A stretch of DNA of 64,000 bases from Coriobacteriia bacterium (GTDB taxonomy: Bacteria > Actinomycetota > Coriobacteriia > WRKU01 > WQUG01): NCBI GenBank assembly GCA_009779855.1, contig WRBC01000001.1, positions 1-64,000 of the forward strand, given 5' to 3'. Under the pieces are notes generated by a model. It was not told where the DNA came from, ran no database searches, and saw nothing but the letters and a program-made list of their open reading frames with translations. The position numbers and the translations under genes are program-made. Positions within the stretch are counted from its first letter, which is position 1, and every line of letters begins with the position of its first letter. Positions 50,953 to 60,132 of this stretch are shown one piece after another.

Positions 50953-53900
50953 GTGCGTACAGTATTTAGTGGTATTTTACTGGGCTCTCAGAGCAACAGT
51001 AAGACAAAGAGAAGAGACCTTTTTCAGCTCTTCGCAATTTCTTTTTTGGTACTTTTACTTTCTAGCCTTTTCATTTTTGGCACAGTTTTCTGGGCTCGAG
51101 GGTCAACCTTTAATGGGCAACCCGTAGCTGGCTCGGTGACTCGTGACAGTGAGGGGGCTGTAGATGTATCAGCGTCATCAGAGGAAGTCAACTGCGAAAG
51201 CGCTGAGCTTAGTGCGCACCTTGCAGACCTTCTAGCAAGCAATAGATTTGTAGTTGCAAACGCAGAAGATGAAGCATTCCTTAGCGGAGAGGCCACCGTT
51301 ACAGTGGATACTGGCACTGAAGGTGTTGTATCTGCAGATCAGGTGGCTATGTCTCTTGAGGAGGGTGTTGCCCATTTGTCGGCTTCTGGCTTTGGAGTTA
51401 TAGATGCCTCCGCTGGAGGATCTCATTCTCTGGCCGTGTTAAGTGACGGCACTCTGTGGGCTTGGGGTAATGGGCAATGGGGTCGCTTAGGAGTGGGCGA
51501 AGATGATACGCGCTTTAGGACTGTTCCTACCCGGGTAGGAACAGGCACTAACTGGGAGTCTGTTGCAGCTGGACATATGCATTCGCTAGCAATTCAAAGT
51601 GACGGCACTCTGTGGGCTTGGGGTAATAACGCCAGTGGTGCGCTAGGACTTGGTATTCCTGGTGGCTCGGCAGGTCTTCTTTTTGCAACTGTTCCTACTC
51701 AAGTGGCTGGCACTAATTGGGAGCGTGCTACTGCAGGTGAGCAGAGTTCACTAGCTATTAGGAGTGACGGTACTCTTTGGTCGTGGGGCTGGGGAGGTAG
51801 AGGACTGCTAGGTCATGGCTATTCTAATCAGCTTAATCCACTTTTTGCCCCCAGTCTTGACGAGCCTACTCAGATAGGAACTGACGCTGACTGGAGTCAT
51901 GTGTCGGTATCGACTAGGGGACATAGCATGAGTTCTCCTGCCGTGTTGGCCCTTAAGGATGATGGCACCTTATGGGGCTGGGGGGCGGGTGCCCCAGTTA
52001 ACATTCCTCCGCACAATAGTAATCGCTCTGGCAGCTGGTACTTAGGTTTCCCAAATCAAGTTGGCAGTGATACGTGGAAATCAATATCCACTGGGTATGG
52101 CACTGGTCGTACTCATGCCATTAGAAGTGACGGTACTTGGTGGGACTTAAGATTCAATTTTACTCAGCAGCAATATGATAATCGTCAGATAGGCACGTCA
52201 AATGACTGGAAAGCAGTTTCTTTAGGAGCACACTTCGCTATCGCCCTTAAGAATGATGGTACTTTATGGCAAAGAGGGGGAATGGCGGGGTCTCCTGCAA
52301 TCGGTACTCCTTATGGTCAAGTAGGAGCAGATGATGATTGGGCATTTATTGCAAGAGAGTCGGGAGATGATCACACTCTAGCTGTTCGTGATGATGGTAC
52401 CCTTTGGGACTTTGGTCACAATTTCTTTGGTCAACTAGGACAGAGGAATTCAACTGGAGCAATGCATAGCAGTCCAGTCTTTATCATGCCTGAGATCCTT
52501 GAGGTAGATGAAGTGGCTCCGATAGGTGAAGGGGTACCTGTTAACACAGGATACATAAGAGTCATGTTTAATACTGCCGTAAATACCGAAACAGGTATTG
52601 GGACAGTAACCTTGCAGGGTGTAGAGCTTGATCCTTCGACATTCATATGGAGTGAGGCAGATTGGCATTTAGCTGATACAGTACTACTTATACCTATTCC
52701 AGACTTGCCCATGCCTTACGATACTCTGCACACTGTAGTGATATCAGGCTTTATGTCAGCAACGGGTGGGACAATGCTGGAAGATTACACTCACACCTTT
52801 ACGACTGGTCCAGAGATTGGTCTCACGAAAACCTTGCAGACACCAGTAGGTACAGCGCTGCCAACAAATGCATCGTTCGTCTTCGAGTTTGAGCGTGTAC
52901 AGGCTTCTTTGTGCGAATTCACTTACTCGAGACCTGTTGCTCATATGCCGGTAATAAACAATCAAACAGTAACGATTGACTCATCAACAACTACAACAAC
53001 TGCAGGAGTAACAACCGCCACAGGAACTCTAAACTTAGGAAATCTTATACATAATCTAGAGTTTCCTATCTTTAACGGTAGTAGGGCAGGGATGTTTGTT
53101 TGGAACCTGACAGAGCAGGCTGACTCATCGAACACAGCCTATCCTTCAAGTATGAGTTACGACGATACTCGCTTTCAAATAAGGGCGGTTGTAGACTTTG
53201 AGGGCGATGTTGAACAGGTGGATGTCTATTCGTTTGTCTATAATCCCCATGAGAGCGAATGGGTAATAGGACCAAAGCTCGATAGTGGGCCAAGCTTTAC
53301 CAATACTTATATTAGGTATACATCCGACATTGATAATAATCACTTAGAGATTACAAAGGATGTTGAAGGAGAGTTTGCGGAAACAGATACGCTTTTTGAC
53401 TTCGCGCTAGCATTCTCGCTTAACGATTTAGCTCCTATAGATTTCCCTCTGACAGCAACAATTATTGGTGCTGACGGGAACCCCGTAGAGGGAACAAGGA
53501 ATCCAGTGATCATTGCAGCAGGGTCAGGTACTTTCCAGTTGGCTCACGACGAACGTCTAGTTCTGCCGGCACTTCCCCTGGGTACAACTTTTGAGGTCTC
53601 TGAGCTTGCTCATGCAGAATTTGCTCCAGAGGTAGAAGTAATAATGGGAGGACAGTCGGTACACACCGGTAGTGGCAGTGTATACACAACACTTTCTACA
53701 GGTCTTCACGTGCTGAGCTCTGGAGGCAGGAATGCAGCAGACTTTACTAACGTTCATCAGTTTACGCCCTCTACAGGACTGACTGTTAGCAGTGGCGTAA
53801 ACGCGCTTGTAGTACTAGGCGTACTGGCCGTTATGGTGCCTGCCATGCTTTTCGCTGCGAATGCGTATAGTCGCCGAGGATCCAGAGGTCTTTTGAGTGC

Positions 53901-54066
53901 CTTTGGCGGAAATGCCTCTGTGACGGCTACAGCCGTTGACGGCTCTTTTGCTGACTTTCTTGTAAAGTCGGTACAGCTAGGGGATCAGATGTATAGATCA
54001 ACACATAAATCATTGACTGAAGCTAAAAAGGCCTTTAGGGCAGTTTTGCTGAAGGTCATGAAATAG
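50953..54066 (+). CDS. giant RCC1-propeller surface protein 2 with pilin-type domains
   Basis: A 1037-residue paralogue of the proteins at 37136 and 54099. N-terminal membrane/signal helix at about 25-50, a long Ser/Glu-rich linker, seven RCC1 repeats (about 150-510, some degenerate such as 'RTHAIRSDGTWWDL'), an Ig-like domain, a Spy0128-type domain ('IGLTKTLQTPVGT') and a DUF7601-like domain ('LEITKDVEGEF...DFTNVHQF'). After T-P-S-T-G and a membrane helix it has an extra basic cytoplasmic tail of about 65 residues not found in its sisters. GTG start at 50953 behind AAGTGAGG. Probably exported and wall- or membrane-anchored. Confidence 0.85.
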   Translation: MRTVFSGILLGSQSNSKTKRRDLFQLFAISFLVLLLSSLFIFGTVFWARGSTFNGQPVAGSVTRDSEGAVDVSASSEEVNCESAELSAHLADLLASNRFVVANAEDEAFLSGEATVTVDTGTEGVVSADQVAMSLEEGVAHLSASGFGVIDASAGGSHSLAVLSDGTLWAWGNGQWGRLGVGEDDTRFRTVPTRVGTGTNWESVAAGHMHSLAIQSDGTLWAWGNNASGALGLGIPGGSAGLLFATVPTQVAGTNWERATAGEQSSLAIRSDGTLWSWGWGGRGLLGHGYSNQLNPLFAPSLDEPTQIGTDADWSHVSVSTRGHSMSSPAVLALKDDGTLWGWGAGAPVNIPPHNSNRSGSWYLGFPNQVGSDTWKSISTGYGTGRTHAIRSDGTWWDLRFNFTQQQYDNRQIGTSNDWKAVSLGAHFAIALKNDGTLWQRGGMAGSPAIGTPYGQVGADDDWAFIARESGDDHTLAVRDDGTLWDFGHNFFGQLGQRNSTGAMHSSPVFIMPEILEVDEVAPIGEGVPVNTGYIRVMFNTAVNTETGIGTVTLQGVELDPSTFIWSEADWHLADTVLLIPIPDLPMPYDTLHTVVISGFMSATGGTMLEDYTHTFTTGPEIGLTKTLQTPVGTALPTNASFVFEFERVQASLCEFTYSRPVAHMPVINNQTVTIDSSTTTTTAGVTTATGTLNLGNLIHNLEFPIFNGSRAGMFVWNLTEQADSSNTAYPSSMSYDDTRFQIRAVVDFEGDVEQVDVYSFVYNPHESEWVIGPKLDSGPSFTNTYIRYTSDIDNNHLEITKDVEGEFAETDTLFDFALAFSLNDLAPIDFPLTATIIGADGNPVEGTRNPVIIAAGSGTFQLAHDERLVLPALPLGTTFEVSELAHAEFAPEVEVIMGGQSVHTGSGSVYTTLSTGLHVLSSGGRNAADFTNVHQFTPSTGLTVSSGVNALVVLGVLAVMVPAMLFAANAYSRRGSRGLLSAFGGNASVTATAVDGSFADFLVKSVQLGDQMYRSTHKSLTEAKKAFRAVLLKVMK

Positions 54067-54098
54067 GTACAAGACATTAAGATTAAGTGAGGAGAATA

Positions 54099-56873
54099 AT
54101 GTTTAGCAAGATATTATCAAATGGATGGGCACAAGGCCTATCAACAGGAAAAGGAAAGAAAATAGCTATAGCCTTGTTGGCTGGTCTTCTTCTAGCGCTA
54201 CCGCTTTCCTTTGCTGTTGCGAATCCGTGGGCAATGCAGTCTGCCACAAGCCGGGTTCAAGGAGTTTTCTCTGGTGGTCAGGGGTCTAGTGGTCAAGTGG
54301 CAAATCAGGTCTCTGCCAACCAGGCAGTAGACCAAGCATCTGCCAGTCAAGCAGTAATGTCACACGAAGAAGGTATTGCGCATCTGACTTGCTCTGACTT
54401 GAGAGTCGTAGATGCTGCAGGAGGTACCACATACTCTTTGGCAGTGCTTAGCGACGGTACCTTATGGGCCTGGGGTTGGGCGCAAGGTGGCAGGCTTGGA
54501 AATGGTCAAGGCGGCACGAATGATTGGGTTACCGTTCCTACTCAGGTAGGAACTGACACTGACTGGAGGGCTGTTGCAGCGGGAACAGGGGGTCTTGCGC
54601 CTACTATCCCTATTGCTTCTTTCGGTATAAAGACAGATGGCACTTTGTGGTCATGGGGAAATAACAGGTCTATGGCAGGACAAGGAGGCGGCGCTGGCGC
54701 TTTGCTCACTCCTACCCAGGTAGGCACTGATACGGACTGGGAATATGTCACCAGCGGTCAATATCAAGCACTTGCCCTTCGAAGCAATGATACTTTATGG
54801 TCATGGGGCCTAGGAAGAGTAGGTTCTCTGGGGCATGGAAACCTGACAGATGTGCACGCGCCTACTCAGGTAGGAACTTCTACGTGGAGATCAATCTCGG
54901 CAGGAGAATACCTTTCGGTAGGTGTGCAAAGTGACGGTACTCTATGGTCATGGGGAGCCACTGGTGTATCTGCAGTAGGAACTTCGATACTTGGTCGCAC
55001 TGTTGATGCAGGTAATCCTGCTACTGCGCCTGGACAGGTAGGTACCTTAACTACGTGGGATTCTGCTAGTGCGGGCTATGTTCACTCGTTGGCTATCCAA
55101 GACAACGGAACACTTTGGAGCTGGGGAAGATCTCATGGTCTTGGTGGACAATTTGCGGAAAGCTTTACTCCTGCTCAAGTAGGAACTTCAGATGAATGGA
55201 AGTCAGTTTCTGCCTCTTTTCATTGGTCACTCGGCCTTAAGGAAGACGGTTCCTTGTGGTCTTGGGGTAATAATGGTAATGGTCAAACAGGACTTGGAAT
55301 TATTTCAGGGACCACCTCTAGTCCAACACAGGTAGACGCCCTGAACACTTGGGAATTCATTTGTGCAGGTAATGGCAATACAGCACTTGCTATTCGAAGT
55401 GATGGTACCCTTTGGGGTTGGGGTGCCGGAATGTTTGGAAACTTGGGTCAGAGTCCTGTTATAGCTGAAGTGACACGACCCGTTTTCATCATGCCCGTAG
55501 AGCTTGAAGTAACTTCAGTAACACCCGCAGGGAACCGCGTGTCAATAAATGCATCAGAAATAGTAATTACCTTCAGTCATCCAGTTAGCTTGACTGCAGG
55601 CACAAGAACAGTAACTTTGCAGGGTGATGAGCTAGATACGTCAGCAGGAACGTGGAGTGTAAACAACACGGTGCTTACTTTGCCTATTCCAGATTTACCC
55701 ATGCCGTATGAAACAGTACATACGGTAATCGTTTCAGGATTTATGGCAGCACGCGGTGGAGTTATGTGTGCAGATTACGTTCATAACTTTATAACCGAAG
55801 CTCCAGATCCTGTGATTAATCTGACAAAGATCCTACAGACACCTGCAGGCACAACTTTGCCAACAAGCACATCCTTTGTCTTTGAATTTGAAGGCGTCCA
55901 GGTTCGCTTAAGCGAGACTCCAGCTATAGATTCAAGACCTATTGCAGAGGTTCCTGCCATAAGCAACCAGACGATTGCTATTGATTCAACCACTGCGATT
56001 ACAACTGCAGGAGTAACGACAGCGACAGGATCCCTAGATCTGTGGCCAATCATAAGCAACCTGGATTTCCCAGGGGCTGGATACTTTGTATGGGATGTGA
56101 CAGAGCAAGCTAACACAACTGGCACGACAGCACCGTCAAGCATGAGCTATGATGATGCTCGCTTCCAGGTAAGAGCGCTAGTAGATAGATATGGTGATCT
56201 TTACAGGCTGGATATTCACTCATTCACTCATGATGAGGGAACTTGGACTATTGGACCAAAGCTTGATAGTGGCCCGACCTTCACCAATGCCTATACAAGG
56301 CTAACGTCAGATCCAGATAGCAATCACTTGGTGGTCACTAAGGACGTTACGGGAGAGTTCGCTAATCTGTCGACACTCTTTAACTTTACGCTGGTGCTAG
56401 CCCCGCATGCACTTGCGCCTATAGAGTTTCCGCTAACAGCAACGATAATTGGCGCTGACAATAATCCTGTGGCTGGAGCTAGAAACCCAGTGAATATTAC
56501 AGGTGCAACCACCACCTTCCAGTTAGCTCACGGTGAAAGGCTGCAGCTGCCAGAGCTGCCCGTTGGTACAACTTTTACGGTCACAGAGGCTGCGCATACA
56601 CAGTTTGCGCCTGAAGTAGAGGTAATCATAGCGGGAGCTTCAGTGCATACTGATAGCGAAGACGCAAATACAGCACTCTCTACTGGCCCTCATGTAATAG
56701 GGGGTGCAGGCAGAAATGCTGCTGACTTCACCAATGATCATCAGTTCTCGCCTCCTACAGGGCTCAATATGAGTAGTGTGCCCGTAGCGCTGGTAATCTT
56801 GGCCGCTGTAGTATTTGCAACTTATCTTGCAGTAAGGTCAAGAAGAAGAATAGAGCAGTTACCTATTGTCTAA
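54099..56873 (+). CDS. giant RCC1-propeller surface protein 3 with pilin-type domains
   Basis: A 924-residue paralogue directly after the second one, probably in the same operon (gap 32 bp). Signal peptide 'GKKIAIALLAGLLLALPLS', a Gln/Ser/Ala-rich linker (SANQAVDQASASQAV) and seven RCC1 repeats (about 110-460), then Ig-like, Spy0128-type ('INLTKILQTPAGT') and DUF7601-like domains ending 'DFTNDHQF'. The end is S-P-P-T-G, a membrane helix and RSRRR. I choose ATG 54099 because GTGAGGAG lies 9 bases before; a GTG at 54087 is itself part of that site. A terminator follows. Confidence 0.87.
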   Translation: MFSKILSNGWAQGLSTGKGKKIAIALLAGLLLALPLSFAVANPWAMQSATSRVQGVFSGGQGSSGQVANQVSANQAVDQASASQAVMSHEEGIAHLTCSDLRVVDAAGGTTYSLAVLSDGTLWAWGWAQGGRLGNGQGGTNDWVTVPTQVGTDTDWRAVAAGTGGLAPTIPIASFGIKTDGTLWSWGNNRSMAGQGGGAGALLTPTQVGTDTDWEYVTSGQYQALALRSNDTLWSWGLGRVGSLGHGNLTDVHAPTQVGTSTWRSISAGEYLSVGVQSDGTLWSWGATGVSAVGTSILGRTVDAGNPATAPGQVGTLTTWDSASAGYVHSLAIQDNGTLWSWGRSHGLGGQFAESFTPAQVGTSDEWKSVSASFHWSLGLKEDGSLWSWGNNGNGQTGLGIISGTTSSPTQVDALNTWEFICAGNGNTALAIRSDGTLWGWGAGMFGNLGQSPVIAEVTRPVFIMPVELEVTSVTPAGNRVSINASEIVITFSHPVSLTAGTRTVTLQGDELDTSAGTWSVNNTVLTLPIPDLPMPYETVHTVIVSGFMAARGGVMCADYVHNFITEAPDPVINLTKILQTPAGTTLPTSTSFVFEFEGVQVRLSETPAIDSRPIAEVPAISNQTIAIDSTTAITTAGVTTATGSLDLWPIISNLDFPGAGYFVWDVTEQANTTGTTAPSSMSYDDARFQVRALVDRYGDLYRLDIHSFTHDEGTWTIGPKLDSGPTFTNAYTRLTSDPDSNHLVVTKDVTGEFANLSTLFNFTLVLAPHALAPIEFPLTATIIGADNNPVAGARNPVNITGATTTFQLAHGERLQLPELPVGTTFTVTEAAHTQFAPEVEVIIAGASVHTDSEDANTALSTGPHVIGGAGRNAADFTNDHQFSPPTGLNMSSVPVALVILAAVVFATYLAVRSRRRIEQLPIV

Positions 56874-56915
56874 CTAAGTGAAGTAGGCATTCCCAACTAG
56901 GTCTCTTAAGGCAGT

Positions 56916-56960
56916 AAAGTACCCGTAAGTTATCCTCATATGCTTGCGGGTACTTTCGTG
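56916..56960 (+). terminator. terminator of the surface-protein operon
   Basis: AAAGTACCCGTAAG / CTTGCGGGTACTTT, a 14-bp stem with one mismatch. Confidence 0.65.
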
Positions 56961-57154
56961 TGAGAAAGACCTGTTTTCTTTTGCATTAGTTGATGTTGGA
57001 TTGATTTGACTCAAGACACGGCATGCCGCATAATAGTGCGTAACAGTTTGAACTCTGCCCAAATCGGGCATATTCTTCACTAAGTTTTTTGAAAGGCCAT
57101 TGTGTGCCAATGTGCGCATACATACCTCACATATCGTCTTTGGAAGGACGGGTT

Positions 57155-57817
57155 ATGAAATTCTTTTTGGATACAGCTGACTTAAATGAAATTGAAGAAG
57201 CATGTAGTTGGGGGGTTGTTGCAGGCGTTACTACTAATCCTACACTTTATGCAAAAATTGGTGGTAAGTTGGCAGACTTCAATGCTCATATTCAGCGTAT
57301 TTGTGAACTAACAGATGGACCTGTGTCAGCTGAAGCTGTGGGTACTACTCGTGATGAGATTATTCGCGAAGGGGAAGAACTTGCAACCCTTGCCCCTAAC
57401 GTTGTTGTGAAAATTCCTACAATGATTGAGGGTCTTGCAGCTACTAAAGCACTTGCAGCGAAGAATATTCCTGTAAATATGACACTGTGCTTCAGTGTTC
57501 CCCAGGCAATCATGGCAGCACGTGCGGGTGCAGCCTATATTTCACCTTTTGTGGGTCGTTTTGACGATATTAGTGAGGACGGTCTTGCGCAGCTAGAGGA
57601 TGTTGTGGCAGCTGTCGCTAATTATGATTTTGATCATTCCGTAGAGATTATTGCCGCTTCTATTAGAAGTGCGCATCATGTAACGCAGTCAGCCCTTATG
57701 GGTGCCGACATTGCGACAGTACCCTTTGGTGTACTGAAGAAGCTTGTAGAGCATCCCTTGACTGATAGGGGACTGGCATCTTTTGAAGCAGATTGGAAGA
57801 AGGTAATTCAGGCATGA
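57155..57817 (+). CDS. fsa: transaldolase/fructose-6-phosphate aldolase family protein
   Basis: A 220-residue class I aldolase of the short TalC/FSA type. Schiff-base lysine in 'VVVKIP'; 'GVTTNPTL' and 'SIRSAHHVTQSALMGADIATVP' are family motifs. The active-site position that is Tyr in true FSA reads Phe here ('YISPFVGRFDD'), as in transaldolases, so transaldolase activity is likely. This fits rpe two genes away (pentose phosphate pathway). ATG 57155 behind GGAAGGAC. Stop overlaps the rho ATG. Confidence 0.9.
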   Translation: MKFFLDTADLNEIEEACSWGVVAGVTTNPTLYAKIGGKLADFNAHIQRICELTDGPVSAEAVGTTRDEIIREGEELATLAPNVVVKIPTMIEGLAATKALAAKNIPVNMTLCFSVPQAIMAARAGAAYISPFVGRFDDISEDGLAQLEDVVAAVANYDFDHSVEIIAASIRSAHHVTQSALMGADIATVPFGVLKKLVEHPLTDRGLASFEADWKKVIQA

Positions 57818-59382
57818 ACCAACGTCCTCGAAAACGAAACAGACGTAGTAGCGGTATGAACGATGCTGGTAACCAGGGAAAAAACTCTAGCAAACCAGCA
57901 AAAGGCGGTAAACAAAATCACAGGCAAGGTGGTCATCGCAATAGACAGCATGGCGGACAAAGAGACAAATCACAAAAAGTCCAACAGGTAGTTCAGTCAA
58001 AGATTGACCTACCTCCTATTCCTGAAAAGGAAGAACTCACGAAAAGCAAGGTTGCGGAACTGCGCGAATTCGCCGCAGAGCTGGGTCTTGAGTTAAAGAA
58101 ATCAACTATCCCCAAAGCTGAATTGGTTGAACTTGTGCATGCTGGCTATGTTGCCCGTGCTGAGGCTGCACGCGCAGAAGCTGAAAAGGCTGCAGTAGAG
58201 GCTGCGGAAGCTGCAGCTGCTGCTGAGGCTGCTCGCAGGGAAGCAGAGATGCAACCTGTTGAAGGAGTACTGGATACACTTCCTGAAGGGTATGGGTTCC
58301 TGCGCACTACGGGCTATCTAGCAGGACAAAGCGATGTATATGTGTCAGCATCACTTATTAGGCGTAACCGCTTGCGTCGTGGCGACTTTATTGTTGGAAG
58401 GCAGGGTCGTCCGCCCCGTGAAAATGAAAAGTTTGCTGCACTTAAGGAAATTACAAGCGTTAATGGGGTTGCTTTAGAAGACTTGGGTGACCGTGCACGT
58501 TTTAGTTCGTTGACTCCTGTTTACCCCGATGAACGCCTGGTTATGGAGCGTGGTGGTAAGGACTTCTCTGCGCGCACTATTGATCTGGTTGCGCCTATTG
58601 GAAAGGGTCAGCGTGGCATGATTGTCTCGCCTCCTAAAGCAGGTAAGACTGAAATTCTCAAGGATATTGCAGCTTCAATTCATGCCAATAATCCAGAAGT
58701 GCACTTGATGTGTCTGCTGGTTGATGAGCGCCCAGAAGAAGTAACAGACATGCAGCGCTCGATTCATGGCGAAGTTATTTCCAGTACCTTTGACATGCCT
58801 TCAGAAAATCACATTGCAGTGACGGAGCTTGTACTAGAACGCGCAAAGCGTCTTGTAGAGACTGGTCGCGACGTTGTGATCTTGCTGGACTCTATTACAA
58901 GGCTTGCTCGTGCCTATAATCTGGCTGCCCCTGCTTCAGGTCGCATTCTTTCAGGTGGCGTTGATTCTGCTGCTCTGTATCCACCAAAGAAATTCTTTGG
59001 TGCTGCGCGCAATATTGAAGGTGGTGGGTCTCTTACGATTCTTGCCACGGCTCTTATCGAGACAGGCTCAAAGATGGACGAAGTCATCTTTGAAGAATTC
59101 AAAGGTACGGGTAACATGGAACTACGCCTTGATCGTGGTTTAGCAGATCGCCGCATCTTCCCAGCGATTGATATTGTTGCTTCAGGTACCCGTAAAGAAG
59201 AGTTGCTACTTTCACCACACGAGGCTCCTTTGGTTTGGGGTGTTCGTCGCATCTTACACAATGTTGACCCTGATCGCTCTATGCAGCAACTTATTAATGG
59301 ATATAAACAAACAGAGACCAATATGGACTTACTGACAAAGATGGCACGCAAGGCAGCCCAGGCGGGTACGGATGTCTGCTAG
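57814..59382 (+). CDS. rho: transcription termination factor Rho
   Basis: A 522-residue RNA helicase. The first 50 residues are very basic and Gln/Asn/Gly-rich, then a Rho N domain ('KVAELREFAAELGLEL'), an Ala/Glu-rich helix insert (about 118-145), the cold-shock RNA-binding domain ('EGYGFLRTTGYLAGQSDVYVS') and the ATPase with 'GMIVSPPKAGKTEILKDIA' (Walker A), 'DVVILLDSITRLARAYN' (Walker B) and R-loop 'EEFKGTGNMELRLDR'. Long N-terminal inserts are common in actinobacterial Rho. Translation is coupled to the transaldolase gene (ATGA). Confidence 0.96.
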   Translation: MNQRPRKRNRRSSGMNDAGNQGKNSSKPAKGGKQNHRQGGHRNRQHGGQRDKSQKVQQVVQSKIDLPPIPEKEELTKSKVAELREFAAELGLELKKSTIPKAELVELVHAGYVARAEAARAEAEKAAVEAAEAAAAAEAARREAEMQPVEGVLDTLPEGYGFLRTTGYLAGQSDVYVSASLIRRNRLRRGDFIVGRQGRPPRENEKFAALKEITSVNGVALEDLGDRARFSSLTPVYPDERLVMERGGKDFSARTIDLVAPIGKGQRGMIVSPPKAGKTEILKDIAASIHANNPEVHLMCLLVDERPEEVTDMQRSIHGEVISSTFDMPSENHIAVTELVLERAKRLVETGRDVVILLDSITRLARAYNLAAPASGRILSGGVDSAALYPPKKFFGAARNIEGGGSLTILATALIETGSKMDEVIFEEFKGTGNMELRLDRGLADRRIFPAIDIVASGTRKEELLLSPHEAPLVWGVRRILHNVDPDRSMQQLINGYKQTETNMDLLTKMARKAAQAGTDVC

Positions 59383-60043
59383 GGTGAAAACACCCATAAT
59401 TTCACCCTCGCTATTATCGGCAGATTTTGCTGACTTAAATGCTGCCCTTAGGACGGTGGAAAATGCTGGAGCACCGTGGATTCATCTTGATGTAATGGAC
59501 GGGCACTTTGTGCCCAACCTTACCTTTGGACCTCCTCTTATTGCTTCTTTGCGCTCGCGCTCTGACCTTGTTTTTGATGTACATCTTATGATTGACAATC
59601 CTGACGAGACCATTCAGTGGTATCTTGACGCGGGATGTGACTACATTACTGTGCATTTAGAATCATCTAAAGATGTGATAAAAATGGCAGAACTTGTTCG
59701 TGCTCAAGGTAAAAGATTTGGCCTTTCCATTAAGCCAGATGCTTCTGTCACGTCTCTTGAGAAGTTTTTACCCTACCTAGATATGGTGCTTATCATGTCG
59801 GTATTTCCTGGGTTTTCTGGACAGTCATTTATCCCAGAGACATTAACGCGTTTGGCGCAGCTTAAAACCCTTTGTGAAAAATCAGGATACTATCCGTTGG
59901 TTCAGGTTGATGGAGGCATTAATCCAGAAACTGCAGCACAGTGTGCATCCGTTGGGGCTCAGGTATTTGTGGCAGGAAATGCCTTTTTTAAGACAGATGA
60001 TCCCAGCGCTGCTCATGCAGAGATAATTAATTCCGTCTGTTAA
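59372..60043 (+). CDS. rpe: ribulose-phosphate 3-epimerase
   Basis: A 223-residue TIM-barrel epimerase interconverting ribulose 5-phosphate and xylulose 5-phosphate. 'SPSLLSADFADLN', 'HLDVMDGHFVPNLTFG' (metal-binding His and Asp), 'VHLMIDNPD', 'VFPGFSGQSFI' and 'QVDGGINPETA' are the family motifs. Overlaps the end of rho by 11 bp. It pairs with the transaldolase two genes back. Confidence 0.95.
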   Translation: MSARVKTPIISPSLLSADFADLNAALRTVENAGAPWIHLDVMDGHFVPNLTFGPPLIASLRSRSDLVFDVHLMIDNPDETIQWYLDAGCDYITVHLESSKDVIKMAELVRAQGKRFGLSIKPDASVTSLEKFLPYLDMVLIMSVFPGFSGQSFIPETLTRLAQLKTLCEKSGYYPLVQVDGGINPETAAQCASVGAQVFVAGNAFFKTDDPSAAHAEIINSVC

Positions 60044-60132
60044 AATCACTATATGTGCAGATTTTGAGCCAAGCAATTAGGATTTAACTGGGCAGTCATA
60101 GATAGATGGTCGTAAATAAGAGGAGGATTTAG

